Positions 28,422-37,032 of a DNA stretch of 64,000 bases are shown here, piece after piece. Every line of letters begins with the position of its first letter. Positions within the stretch are counted from its first letter, which is position 1. A program made the position numbers and the translations under genes. The notes beneath the pieces were generated by a model, which was given only the letters and a program-made list of their open reading frames with translations, was not told the DNA's origin and ran no database searches. The DNA is taken from positions 992,001-1,056,000 of the forward strand of contig NZ_RYEV01000003.1 of assembly GCF_004138485.1 (NCBI RefSeq), given 5' to 3'. This stretch comes from Peristeroidobacter soli. Its GTDB lineage: Bacteria > Pseudomonadota > Gammaproteobacteria > Steroidobacterales > Steroidobacteraceae.

Positions 28422-29351
28422 ATGAGCACTGCCATTAGCACCGGATTGGCCCCTTACTACCGTTTATATGACTTGCCTTGGTCGCCGACCGAGGAAGTCG
28501 AAGCACGCTTCCGCAAGGTGGTGCGCAACGCGTTCATCGTGTTCGCCATCTTCGCGATTCTGATTCCATTGATTCCGGTGCCCGAGCGCTCCCAGGTGAA
28601 GGCGCCCGCGATTCCCGATCGCATCGTCAAGCTGGTGATCGAGAAGAAGGAACCGCCGCCACCGCCACCGAAAGTGGAGGAGAAGAAGCCGGAGCCGGTC
28701 AAGCCGGTGGAGCAGCCGAAGCCTGAGCCCAAGCCTCAGCCGACCGCTCGCGAACGCGCGCAGAAGCAGATGGCGAACGTGATGGATCAGCTCGCCGATC
28801 TGCGCGACATGTCGGTGATCGACAAGGCCCAGCAGACCAAGAACCTGACGGGCAAGGTCGGTGAGTCGACCCGTTCGGAACGTTCGCTGCTGACATCCAA
28901 GGTCGGTGCGAGCAGCGGTGGCATCAATACCGCCGCGCTGAGCCGCGGCTATGGTGGCGGTCAAGGCTCGCTGGAAGGCGGCTCGACGACGACAGCAACG
29001 TCGGCCGTACTCACTCAGCAGGCAGCAGACAAAGTGCAGCGAGCTGCCGGCAGTGGCAAGGCGACGCGTAGCGAAGAGGAGATCGCCCTGGTCTTCGATC
29101 GCAACAAGGGTGCCATCTACGCGCTGTACACGCGCGCGCTGCGTGACAAGCCGGATCTGCAAGGCAAGGTCGTGCTCGAGCTGACCATCGGTGCCGATGG
29201 TTCGGTTCAACGCTGCGACATCGTGTCGAGCGAGCTCAACGATCCTGAGCTGGAGCGCAAACTGGTCGCCCGCGTGAAGTCGTTCCGCTTCGAAGCGAAG
29301 GATGTCGGCACGATCACGGTGACCAAGCCGATCGATTTCTTCCCGGCGTAA
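28422..29351 (+). CDS. TonB-like energy transducer with AgmX/PglI C-terminal domain
   Basis: This 309-residue protein has a cytoplasmic N-terminus, one membrane helix (about residues 36-53, NAFIVFAIFAILIPLIPV), a TonB-like Pro/Lys/Glu-rich stalk (about 70-105), a Gly/Ser-rich region and a C-terminal domain (about 225-309) matching the AgmX/PglI C-terminal family: FDRNKGAIYALYTRALRDKP ... GKVVLELTIGADGSVQRCDIVSSELNDPELERKLVARVKSFRF. By architecture it transmits ExbBD-derived force across the periplasm, as AgmX/GltJ is thought to do. It is the last gene of the operon. Confidence 0.88.
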   Translation: MSTAISTGLAPYYRLYDLPWSPTEEVEARFRKVVRNAFIVFAIFAILIPLIPVPERSQVKAPAIPDRIVKLVIEKKEPPPPPPKVEEKKPEPVKPVEQPKPEPKPQPTARERAQKQMANVMDQLADLRDMSVIDKAQQTKNLTGKVGESTRSERSLLTSKVGASSGGINTAALSRGYGGGQGSLEGGSTTTATSAVLTQQAADKVQRAAGSGKATRSEEEIALVFDRNKGAIYALYTRALRDKPDLQGKVVLELTIGADGSVQRCDIVSSELNDPELERKLVARVKSFRFEAKDVGTITVTKPIDFFPA

Positions 29352-29373
29352 GACGGGAGAGCTGCGCTACTGC

Positions 29374-29395
29374 GGCCCCGCCAATCCGGCGGGCC
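29374..29395. terminator. Candidate bidirectional terminator hairpin
   Basis: A GC hairpin with arms GGCCcCGCC / GGCGGGCC, one bulged base and an AATCC-type loop lies between the AgmX-like gene and the convergent GNAT gene. There is no T tract on either side. Confidence 0.35.
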
Positions 29396-29440
29396 TCGGT
29401 CATTATCAGAGTCAGCGCGGCTTCTGCCCGGGCTCGCAAG

Positions 29441-29929
29441 TTACGATCTATTGGTCAGGTCCAGCGCGTAGAACCGCGTGCCCGGCAAATACTTGTCGTT
29501 ATACGGCGCGGTTTCGATGAAGCCGAGCTTGCGATATAGCGTCTGGGCCGAAGTCATGCTCGGCAGTGTGTCGAGGCGCAGCGTGTGGAAGTGCGCCTGT
29601 CGGGCGGCGTCGATGATGGCGTTGACCAGTTGGTTGCCCACTCCCAGGCTGCGATAGTGCGGGCGCACGTATAAGCGCTTCATTTCTCCCGAACTGTCGT
29701 CCAGCGGTCGTAATGCCGCGCAGCCGGCCACTTCACTATCCACGTATGCAATGAACAACGCGCCGCGCGGAGCTGCGTATGGGGCGGGCAGTGCGCCGAG
29801 CTCGGCGGCAAATCCTTGATATTCGAGATCGATGCCCAAAGCGTGGGCGTATTCTTTGAATAAATCGCGTGCCGTCGCGACGAGTTCCGGCGAGACCGCC
29901 GTGATAAGTACGATGGTGCAAAGGGGCAT
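29441..29929 (-). CDS. GNAT-family N-acetyltransferase
   Basis: A 162-residue single-domain acetyltransferase. The acetyl-CoA-binding motif A is visible as MKRLYVRPHYRSLGVGNQLVNAIIDAA (Q/R-x-x-G-x-G/A equivalent RSLGVG), with motif B YRKLGFIETAPYN near the C-terminus. The acceptor substrate is unknown. It converges with the AgmX operon and is divergent from the ClpX-zinc-finger gene. Confidence 0.88.
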   Translation of the reverse strand: MPLCTIVLITAVSPELVATARDLFKEYAHALGIDLEYQGFAAELGALPAPYAAPRGALFIAYVDSEVAGCAALRPLDDSSGEMKRLYVRPHYRSLGVGNQLVNAIIDAARQAHFHTLRLDTLPSMTSAQTLYRKLGFIETAPYNDKYLPGTRFYALDLTNRS

Positions 29930-30075
29930 GCTTGCCGGAGATTAGATGAACCCATTGGCGGGCTGGAAGATACACAACAGGGCCGGCGCGGCCATGACAG
30001 CGGAAAGGTGTAGGCACGGATCTTATTTCGGCTCGTGACGTTTCTATCCATGAAGGCATTCCGACCTCGACCTGC

Positions 30076-30570
30076 ATGAGCGACGACCACCGCAATCCAC
30101 CTCCACCCGTGATCGACGCGGCGCGAGTCGTGTCGTATGCCTTCGTGGACGACATTCCCTATTGCCAGTCCGGTTCGCTGTTCACGGACGAGGCGATGGT
30201 TGCGCAGGTGCCGAGGCTGGCCATCGCGGTCGGGTTGGGCGCGCAGCCAGGGCCGCTGGTGTTCTACTGCGACGAGGAGTGGATCTCACTCGCCATCGCC
30301 GATGCCGAAACCGTCGAACAGGCGAAGCAGGCCATCGAGCGCAACTATCCCGGCGTGAGCGAGCGCTGGATCGACACCCACGTCACCCTCGAAGAGGCGC
30401 TGGCGTACTACGACTCCGAAACCGCGGGCCTGAGATGTTCCTTCTGCGGCAAACGCCCGTTCGAAGTCGAAGGCATCATCGAGTCGCCGACGGCGACCAT
30501 CTGCCGTAACTGCGTCGAAGAGTTCTACGGCGATTTCCAGACCGACGGCGGGGACGAGCTCGGCAACTGA
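30076..30570 (+). CDS. Stand-alone ClpX-type C4 zinc-finger protein
   Basis: This 164-residue protein has no ATPase domain. Residues 119-150 match the N-terminal zinc-binding domain of ClpX: CSFCGK at 121-126 and CRNC at 143-146, with the spacing C-x2-C-x18-C-x2-C. The first 115 residues have no recognised domain. ClpX uses this domain to dimerise and to bind adaptors such as SspB, so a free copy might compete for or bridge ClpX substrates; that is an inference. It is a soluble cytosolic protein. Confidence 0.82.
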   Translation: MSDDHRNPPPPVIDAARVVSYAFVDDIPYCQSGSLFTDEAMVAQVPRLAIAVGLGAQPGPLVFYCDEEWISLAIADAETVEQAKQAIERNYPGVSERWIDTHVTLEEALAYYDSETAGLRCSFCGKRPFEVEGIIESPTATICRNCVEEFYGDFQTDGGDELGN

Positions 30571-30685
30571 GTGCCGGAATGTGACATAGGCCCGTCGTTT
30601 CGACCGCCCGTCCCCACCCGCACGCCGTTCAACGCCTGCATTTGCCTGGCCCGGGGGCAGCCGGGATCATGGCGGTGGAGGGCGC

Positions 30686-31015
30686 ATGAATATCGAATCG
30701 GAGATTCGGAACTTCTCGGGGCTGTCCGCCCATGAACAGGCGCGCTTCATGACTCGTTTCATGTACGAGCTCACCCTGGAAGGCCGCAACTTCTATTCGC
30801 CCGGCGGCCAGCAGCACATCGATCCCATGAAGCTGCGGTTCATCAATGAGATTCAGCATCGGGTGACGCGCTTCATCGAGCAGATCCTGACCGACGATCC
30901 GGCGCGGCCGTCCGACGATGTCACATTGCGCCTGCTGCTCGCGCCGCGCGCGGAAAAAGCCATCGAAGGTCTGATGCAGGCCGCCTACGTTCGGACCATT
31001 CAGGCGGTCGCCTGA
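30686..31015 (+). CDS. Conserved hypothetical helical protein
   Basis: A 109-residue, mainly helical and charged cytosolic protein with no recognised domain. A good GGTGGAGGG ribosome site precedes the ATG. Its composition (for example RFMTRFMYELTLEGRNFYSPGG) is that of a real gene. Its last 16 bp overlap tail to tail with the cation/proton antiporter gene on the minus strand. Confidence 0.7.
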   Translation: MNIESEIRNFSGLSAHEQARFMTRFMYELTLEGRNFYSPGGQQHIDPMKLRFINEIQHRVTRFIEQILTDDPARPSDDVTLRLLLAPRAEKAIEGLMQAAYVRTIQAVA

Positions 31016-32814
31016 GTTTTCTCCTCGGCGCGCTCCGACTCGCTGCCGCGCACGTCCTCTTCGAACAGACCCTCCAGTTCCCTCGCGGCCTGTTGCGACG
31101 ACTGAATCAATTTTTGCTCGTCGTCACCCGCCAGCCGTTGCTGCTCCAGCAGCTTGCGATCGTGCGCATCGAAGCGCCGGATGCTTTCCAGCGCTTCGGC
31201 GCGCGACAGTCCCAGAGCCTCCAGGGTGTTCTGCGCCATGTCCAGGCTGGAGTAGTACGTCTCGCGCATGAAGTAACGAACGCCCAGATCCATCAGCCGG
31301 ATCGCGTGCTGACGATTGCGGGCGCGGGCGAACACTTTGAGCTGCGGGAAATGTTTCTGGATCAGCTCGGCCGTGCGCACCGACGCCTCGATGTCGTCCA
31401 TCGCCAGCACGAAGATCTCGGCGCGCCCGGCGCCGGCCGCCTGTAACAACTCCAGTCGCGACGGATCGCCGTAATAAACCTTGTTGCCGAAACGGCGCAC
31501 GAAGTCGACCTGCGCGACGCTCGACTCCAGCGCGGTAAAAGAGATGTGTCGCATGCGGAGCACGCGCGCGACGACCTGGCCGACGCGGCCGAAGCCGGCA
31601 ATCAGCACACGGCTGTTGGGGTCGTCGATGGTGTCGAAGTCACGCTGCGGCTCACCCTTGGTGTAGAGCGGTTCGATGAACGCGGCGTGCAGTTTGATCA
31701 CCAACGGCGTCACCGCCATCGAAAGGGTCACGACGATCACCAGCATCTGCGCCAGCGGTCGGTCCATGATTCCGTAGCTGACGGCGAGCGCGAACAGCAC
31801 GAAACCGAACTCGCCGCCTTGCGCGAGCGACGCCGCCAGCGGTGAAGCATGGCGCGACGGAATGCCGCCGAGGCGCGCCAGCCCCCACAACAGGACTGCT
31901 TTGATGGCGAGCAGGCCGACCACCAGGCTCGCAATCAGCAGTGGCCGTTCGAGCAGCAGGCTGATGTTGGTGGTCATGCCTACGGAGATAAAGAACAAGC
32001 CGAGCAGCAGACCTTTGAACGGCTCGATGTCCGCTTCCAGTTCGTGACGATATTCGCTTTCGGCCAGCAGCAGGCCGGCGACGAAGGCACCGAGCGCCAT
32101 CGACATTCCAACCGCGTCGACGAGCAGCGCGGTGCCGATGACCACGAGCAACGCCGCCGCCGTGAATACTTCCGAGACTTTGGTTTCCGCCACGAATCTC
32201 AACAGCGGACGCAACACATAACGGCCGCCGAATACCAGCAATGCGAGTACGCCGAGACCTTTGGCAGTGCCAAGCAACGTCGCGCCGAGCGATTGTGTGG
32301 CACCGGTCGTGCCCAGCATCGGCAGCACGGCCAGCATCGGCATCACCGCAATGTCTTGAAACAACAGGATCGCGAACGCCGGTCGGCCGTGTTGAGTGTT
32401 CAGCTCGTGACGTTCGGCGAGCAGTTGCAGGACCAGCGGCGTGGACGAGAGTGACAGCGCGAAGCCCGTGACGAACGCGGCATTCATCGGCAGGCCCAGC
32501 AAGTGCGCGATGAATGTGAGTAGCGCCGTCGTGCTCGCCACTTGCAACACGCCGAGTCCGAAAATGGATCGCCGTAGCGCGCGCAGGCGCGAGGGCTGCA
32601 ATTCCAGGCCGATGACGAACAACAACAGCACGACGCCAAATTCAGCGAGGTGCATGACGCCTTCGATGTCGTCGATGACCGCCAGCCCGAACGGTCCGAT
32701 GGCCACGCCCGCCGCCAGATACGCGAGGATGGAGCTCAGGCGCAGGCGCCGGAACATGGGCACCGCCAGCACCGTGGCGCCCAGAAATACCGCGATTTGT
32801 CCTGTTAACGTCAT
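31000..32814 (-). CDS. CPA2 monovalent cation:proton antiporter (KefB/KefC-like)
   Basis: This 604-residue protein has an N-terminal 12-13 helix Na/H-exchanger domain (to about residue 385) with family motifs VVLLLFVIGLELQPSRL, SLSSTPLVLQLLAER and QDIAVMPMLAVLP, and a C-terminal RCK (TrkA-N) domain starting RVLIAGFGRVGQVVARVL. It should mediate K+ (or Na+) efflux coupled to H+, gated by nucleotide and possibly glutathione adducts, as in KefC. No kefF/kefG ancillary gene is adjacent. The divergent gene encodes a PAS protein, 221 bp away; nothing notable was seen in that spacer. Confidence 0.92.
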   Translation of the reverse strand: MTLTGQIAVFLGATVLAVPMFRRLRLSSILAYLAAGVAIGPFGLAVIDDIEGVMHLAEFGVVLLLFVIGLELQPSRLRALRRSIFGLGVLQVASTTALLTFIAHLLGLPMNAAFVTGFALSLSSTPLVLQLLAERHELNTQHGRPAFAILLFQDIAVMPMLAVLPMLGTTGATQSLGATLLGTAKGLGVLALLVFGGRYVLRPLLRFVAETKVSEVFTAAALLVVIGTALLVDAVGMSMALGAFVAGLLLAESEYRHELEADIEPFKGLLLGLFFISVGMTTNISLLLERPLLIASLVVGLLAIKAVLLWGLARLGGIPSRHASPLAASLAQGGEFGFVLFALAVSYGIMDRPLAQMLVIVVTLSMAVTPLVIKLHAAFIEPLYTKGEPQRDFDTIDDPNSRVLIAGFGRVGQVVARVLRMRHISFTALESSVAQVDFVRRFGNKVYYGDPSRLELLQAAGAGRAEIFVLAMDDIEASVRTAELIQKHFPQLKVFARARNRQHAIRLMDLGVRYFMRETYYSSLDMAQNTLEALGLSRAEALESIRRFDAHDRKLLEQQRLAGDDEQKLIQSSQQAARELEGLFEEDVRGSESERAEEKTQATA

Positions 32815-33035
32815 GCGCGTCTCGTCGTAAAACCCGGTCGATGTGAAGCAAAACCTTAAGCTCGCTACGTCTCGGGTTCGCTATCGGGTGGTAATCGTAT
32901 CAGCCGCATACCGCGCTCGGGCGGGGGCGGCATTCAGGGGCAACCTCATGGGCCGCTTCTGACGGCGGGCCGATGATGTGGATCGTCACGACGGCGTTTT
33001 CGTTCACCGTCCACTTTCCGCCGGCGTGACTGTTT

Positions 33036-33608
33036 ATGGTCAACGATATGGCGGATCCCCGTCCTGTTTACATCATCGATGCGTTGGATCGCATCGTGTT
33101 CGTCAATCCCGCGTGGAGCCGGTTCGTGGCGCCGGCGCGAGGTGTCGGACCGAGCCTGGCCGAAGTGCTCGGCCAACCGATCTGGCAACGAATCCCCGAC
33201 GGCGTCGTGCGCCAGTTGTGGGAATTGCTTTACAGCCGCGTGCGCGCGGTCGGCGGCAGCGTGTTCGTCCCGGCGCGCGCCGACCGGGTCGATGAGCGCC
33301 GGCTCGTCGACATCGAGCTGTCCCCGCTCGCCGACGGCTCCATCCGTCACGTATGCGAGCCGGTGTGGAGCGAAGCCCGCCCGGCGGTGGCGTTGCTCGA
33401 CCCGTCCTATCCGCGCGACGAGCGCAGCCTGCGCTGTTGCATGTGGTGCCGGCGGATCCAGGTCCGCCTGGGGGCCTGGGAAGAGATCGAGGACGCCCAG
33501 CAGACCCTGGCAATCCCCGCCGACAGCACCTTGCCGCGCCTGGAGCCGGGGGCGTGCTCCACTTGCAAGCAGTCGCTGCTGAAGACTTTTCCAGCCCGCG
33601 TAGCCTGA
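33036..33608 (+). CDS. PAS-domain protein with C-terminal zinc-knuckle motif
   Basis: A 190-residue protein. The N-terminal 110 residues look like a PAS fold (VYIIDALDRIVFVNPAWSRFV, then LGQPIW). The C-terminus has RCCMWCRR (Cys134, 135, 138), a spacer with GAWEEIE, and CSTCKQ (Cys174, 177). This C-x2-C...W-x-x-I-E...C-x2-C pattern is well known at the ends of some PAS and response-regulator proteins and probably binds zinc. There is no output domain, so it may be a single-domain sensor acting on a partner. It ends 56 bp before ppc. Confidence 0.75.
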   Translation: MVNDMADPRPVYIIDALDRIVFVNPAWSRFVAPARGVGPSLAEVLGQPIWQRIPDGVVRQLWELLYSRVRAVGGSVFVPARADRVDERRLVDIELSPLADGSIRHVCEPVWSEARPAVALLDPSYPRDERSLRCCMWCRRIQVRLGAWEEIEDAQQTLAIPADSTLPRLEPGACSTCKQSLLKTFPARVA

Positions 33609-33664
33609 AATCGACACCGGCCGGGGTGGGAGGCACGGGGCACTCTGATAAACTCCGCGCCCCC

Positions 33665-36379
33665 ATGCCTCGCTCCGACATTAGCTTTCCGCAAAAAGAC
33701 GCCGAGCTGCGGGAAGACGTACACATGCTTGGCGCACTGGTCGGCCAGGTCATCCGCGAGCAGGGCGGCGATGCCCTGTTCGAAGCGGTGGAAAGCGACC
33801 GGCAAGCGGCCATCGCGCGCCGGGAAGGCGACACCGCCAGCGGCCGTGAGCTGAGCGAACGGACCCGCAACGTCCCGCCGGAGCAGGCACGCGATCTGGT
33901 GCGCGCATTCTCGACCTGGTTCGAGATGGTCAACATGGCGGAGAAGGTTCATCGCATCCGCCGCCGCCGCCAGTATTTCAACGAAGGCAAGACCCAGCCC
34001 AGCGGCATCATCGAGGCGGTCAACAAGCTCAAGGCGCAGGGCCTGTCGCTCGAGGATGTCTGGCGGTTGATGCTGCAGATGTGGATCGAGCCGGTGTTCA
34101 CGGCGCATCCCACCGAATCCACCCGTCGCACCATCCTGCGCAAACAGCAGAAGATCGCGCAGTTGCTGCTGAAACGTATCGGCCTGCCGCGCACCGCGAA
34201 TGAAACGCGCGTGCTGTGGGATCGCGTTCGGAACGAGATCACGTCGGGCTGGCAGACGGCCGAGAACTCACGCGAGCGTCTGACGGTCGCCGATGAACGC
34301 GAGCACGTGCTGTTTTTCCTTGCCGAAGTGCTCTACAAAATCGTGCCGACGTTCTACGAAGAGATCGAGACGGCGCTCGAGCAGGCGTACGGTGAGGAAG
34401 CCCGCGAACGTGAATTGCCGGAGATCCTGCGCTTCGGCTCCTGGGTCGGCGGCGACATGGACGGCAATCCCGATGTGCATGCCAAGACCCTGCGCGAAAC
34501 CATCGCGCGTCACCAGCAGATCATCGTCAACAACTATTTCCTCGAGTGCAAAGGCCTCGCGGAATCGTTGTCTCAAAGCGCCTCGCGCGTCGGTGTTACG
34601 CCGGAGCTGGTGGCGCGGGTCGAGCAGTATTCGGTGCTGTTGCGCTCGGGCGGGAGCCTGTCGCCGGCCCGGCACGACCGCATGCCTTATCGCGTCTTTT
34701 TGGGGCAGATCATGGAGCGGTTGCGTGCGACCTACGAAGGGCGCGCCAATCAATACGAGGGCGTCAACGAGTTCCTCGGCGACATCAATATGATCTCCGA
34801 CAGCCTGCGCGCCAACAAGGGCGAGCACGCCGGATTGTTTCAAGTGCGTCGCCTGATCCGCCGGATTCGAACCTTCGGATTCCATCTGGCCACGCTGGAT
34901 CTGCGCCAGAACGCGGCCGCGCATCGCGCCGTGGTCGGTCAGGGGTTCAATGACGCGGGCTGGGCGAATCGCACCAGTGCGGAGCGCACGGCTCGGTTGC
35001 GAGATGCGCTCGAGCGCGACGAAGGGCCGAGCAACGTACTCGACGCCACCGGCAAACGCAGTCTGTGGGTGCTCGAAGCGCTGGCGCATTGTCGTCATCG
35101 CTACGGTGACGACGCGATTGGGGCTTATGTCGTGAGCTCGACCCAGGGCATCGACGACATGCTGTCGCTGCTGTTGCTGGCGCGCTGGGCCGATACCGCC
35201 GATCGTCGTACCGGCGATGTGCCCACCGACGTGGCGCCGATGTTCGAATCGGCCGAATCGCTGCAACGCTGCGGCGAGATGATGAAACAGCTGTTCGAAG
35301 AACCGGTTTACAAACGTCACCTGCAGGGCCGCGCCAATCATCAGTACGTGATGATCGGTTATTCAGCCAGCAACAAGGAAAGCGGCATCGTGCGCGCGCG
35401 CTGGCTGATTCGTCAGGCGCAGGAATCCTTATTTGCCGCGGCCGATGCCGCTGGCATCGATTTGACACTTTTTCACGGTCAGGCCGACGGCATCGATCGT
35501 GGCGGCGGCCGCACCGAAGTGCTGGTCAGAAGCGCTCCGAACGGCGCGCGTCGTGGTCGATTGCGCATCACCGAGCAGGGCGAGCTGGTCAACGAGAAAT
35601 ACGGTCTGCGCCCGATCGCACTCCGGGTGTTCGAGCAGGCATTCAACGCGCTGTCGCTGTCACGGGCGGGTGTGATGCCGCCGGAGCGGGTCGAGCCGGC
35701 CTGGCGCGAGGCGATGGAGCTGATGAGCACGGAGAGCTCGCGCGTGTATCGCGGCCTAGTATTCGACGATCCCGAGTTCCACGACTTCTTCTGTCAACTG
35801 ACACCCATCGACGTGATCGAGCGCATGCAGCTCGGCTCGCGTCCGGTGTCCCGGCTGGACCGCGTCGGCATCGCCGCCATCCGCTCCATCCCGTGGTGGC
35901 ATGCGTGGTCGCAGTGTCGTTACATGATGCCCGGCTGGTTCGGCGCCGGCTCGGCGCTGGCGCTGGCGTCGAGCACGCTCGGCGACGCGGTCCTGCGCGA
36001 CATGCACGAGCACTGGTTCTTCTTTACGAATCTGGTCGACGACATCGAGCTGTCGCTGGCGCGCGCGGACCTGGATATCGCGCGCGTCTATGAACAGCTG
36101 GTGGACGAAAAATATCGGCGCTTCATTCCCATCCTGCGCGCCGAATACGAGCTGGCCCGGCAGCAAGTCCTGCAAATCCGCTGCTGCCAGCAGTTGCTGG
36201 AAGGCGCGTCGACGGTCCAGCGCTCTATTTTATTGCGTAACCCGTACATCGATCCCATGCATCTGACGCAGGTGGACCTGTTGCGGCGCTGGCGCGCCGG
36301 CAAGCGGGACGACCGCGAATTGTTGTCGGGATTGCTGGCGACGGTCAGCGGGATCGGCCAGGCCTTGCAAGGCGCCTGA
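33665..36379 (+). CDS. ppc: Phosphoenolpyruvate carboxylase
   Basis: A 904-residue enzyme of normal bacterial PEPC length, catalysing PEP + bicarbonate to oxaloacetate (anaplerosis). Clear signatures are VFTAHPTESTRR with the catalytic His, the GSWVGGDMDGNPDV block, GYSASNKESGIVRARW (the usual S-D-S-x-K-D-x-G region) and the C-terminal QVDLLRRWR. The mobile active-site loop is unusual: LFHGQADGIDRGGGRTE (about 35468-35515) where most PEPCs read FHGRGG-x-x-x-RGGG; the first Arg-Gly-Gly is Gln-Ala-Asp. The C-terminus ends QALQGA rather than the classical MRNTG. ATG 33665 was chosen because the family N-terminus starts there; the frame is open about 100 codons further upstream. Confidence 0.92.
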   Translation: MPRSDISFPQKDAELREDVHMLGALVGQVIREQGGDALFEAVESDRQAAIARREGDTASGRELSERTRNVPPEQARDLVRAFSTWFEMVNMAEKVHRIRRRRQYFNEGKTQPSGIIEAVNKLKAQGLSLEDVWRLMLQMWIEPVFTAHPTESTRRTILRKQQKIAQLLLKRIGLPRTANETRVLWDRVRNEITSGWQTAENSRERLTVADEREHVLFFLAEVLYKIVPTFYEEIETALEQAYGEEARERELPEILRFGSWVGGDMDGNPDVHAKTLRETIARHQQIIVNNYFLECKGLAESLSQSASRVGVTPELVARVEQYSVLLRSGGSLSPARHDRMPYRVFLGQIMERLRATYEGRANQYEGVNEFLGDINMISDSLRANKGEHAGLFQVRRLIRRIRTFGFHLATLDLRQNAAAHRAVVGQGFNDAGWANRTSAERTARLRDALERDEGPSNVLDATGKRSLWVLEALAHCRHRYGDDAIGAYVVSSTQGIDDMLSLLLLARWADTADRRTGDVPTDVAPMFESAESLQRCGEMMKQLFEEPVYKRHLQGRANHQYVMIGYSASNKESGIVRARWLIRQAQESLFAAADAAGIDLTLFHGQADGIDRGGGRTEVLVRSAPNGARRGRLRITEQGELVNEKYGLRPIALRVFEQAFNALSLSRAGVMPPERVEPAWREAMELMSTESSRVYRGLVFDDPEFHDFFCQLTPIDVIERMQLGSRPVSRLDRVGIAAIRSIPWWHAWSQCRYMMPGWFGAGSALALASSTLGDAVLRDMHEHWFFFTNLVDDIELSLARADLDIARVYEQLVDEKYRRFIPILRAEYELARQQVLQIRCCQQLLEGASTVQRSILLRNPYIDPMHLTQVDLLRRWRAGKRDDRELLSGLLATVSGIGQALQGA

Positions 36380-36420
36380 GGCGGCCGCGGGATCCATTGA
36401 TATCGATCGATGGGCTCGGC

Positions 36421-36645
36421 TCAGTTGGTCTGGCGAGTCAGATACGGCAGCAGCCACTCGACGATCACGTCGTGATTGACGTGGTCTCGGCCCCGGTCGC
36501 GCGCAAACATCTCCGGCCGGTCTTGTAACAGCCTGAACGCGAACACGACCGCGTCGGTCGCGTGCAGCCGGCGCGATTCCGGCAACCGGAACCACTCTTC
36601 TATGACGCGGGCTTGGGCTTCTGGTTGTGGCATGAAGCGTTCCAC
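36421..36645 (-). CDS. Small hypothetical protein
   Basis: A frame of up to 74 codons starting at GTG 36645, or 70 from the ATG at 36633, encodes a soluble acidic/basic helical peptide (VIEEWFRLPESRRLHATDAVVFAFRLLQDRP). It converges on ppc 41 bp away. No domain was recognised and the ribosome site is weak. The composition looks like protein, but this is only moderately supported. Confidence 0.5.
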   Translation of the reverse strand: MERFMPQPEAQARVIEEWFRLPESRRLHATDAVVFAFRLLQDRPEMFARDRGRDHVNHDVIVEWLLPYLTRQTN

Positions 36646-37032
36646 GGAGCGCGGCGGACCATAGCAGTCCGTTTTTATCGCCGCACCAGTTTTTTTCCCG
36701 TGTGTCCGCTTTGTATGCGTGGTCGCGAAACGTCACTTGCGATTCGCGGCGTGCAAACAGGCAGATACAGTGTGGCGCGTAACAAATGGACAAAATTTGT
36801 CACGTGCGGGCGTGAACGCGCGCGCCGGGGCTACCCAGAAAACACGGCAAATTCTCGCGCAGAAACATCGACGCTCCGTTCAGCATTCGCGCGTGATTGC
36901 ATAACGTACGAAAGTGTCGAGAACTGCATGTTTACAACTTTGTTAGCTGCGATGTTCTATTCAAGCGCGATTGCTTACGGCAGAATCCGCGTCCTCCTAA
37001 ACTCTTCGGCCTATTGCCGAATTGGCACGTAA
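36646..37032. other. 387-bp non-coding spacer between a small gene and the MarR regulator
   Basis: No convincing gene was seen. The stretch is more AT-rich than its neighbours, with T runs at 36672-36676 and 36691-36697, and carries a 13-bp palindrome at 36789-36801. It probably holds the marR-family promoter and operator. A weak 5-bp hairpin before the first T run could be a terminator. Confidence 0.6.
36789..36801. promoter_or_regulatory. Palindrome GACAAA-A-TTTGTC upstream of the MarR gene
   Basis: A perfect 13-bp inverted repeat in the long spacer before a MarR-family gene; an overlapping pair of ACAAAT/ATTTGT arms (36782-36787 and 36795-36800) extends the symmetry. MarR proteins bind 16-20 bp palindromes and usually autoregulate, so it is a candidate operator, although it lies about 230 bp before the start codon. 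Confidence 0.4.

Noticed and set aside
36655-36676. CGGAC/GTCCG hairpin followed by TTTTT
   Set aside because: The stem is only five pairs and lies about 275 bp after ppc, beyond a minus-strand frame. It is too weak to annotate as the ppc terminator.
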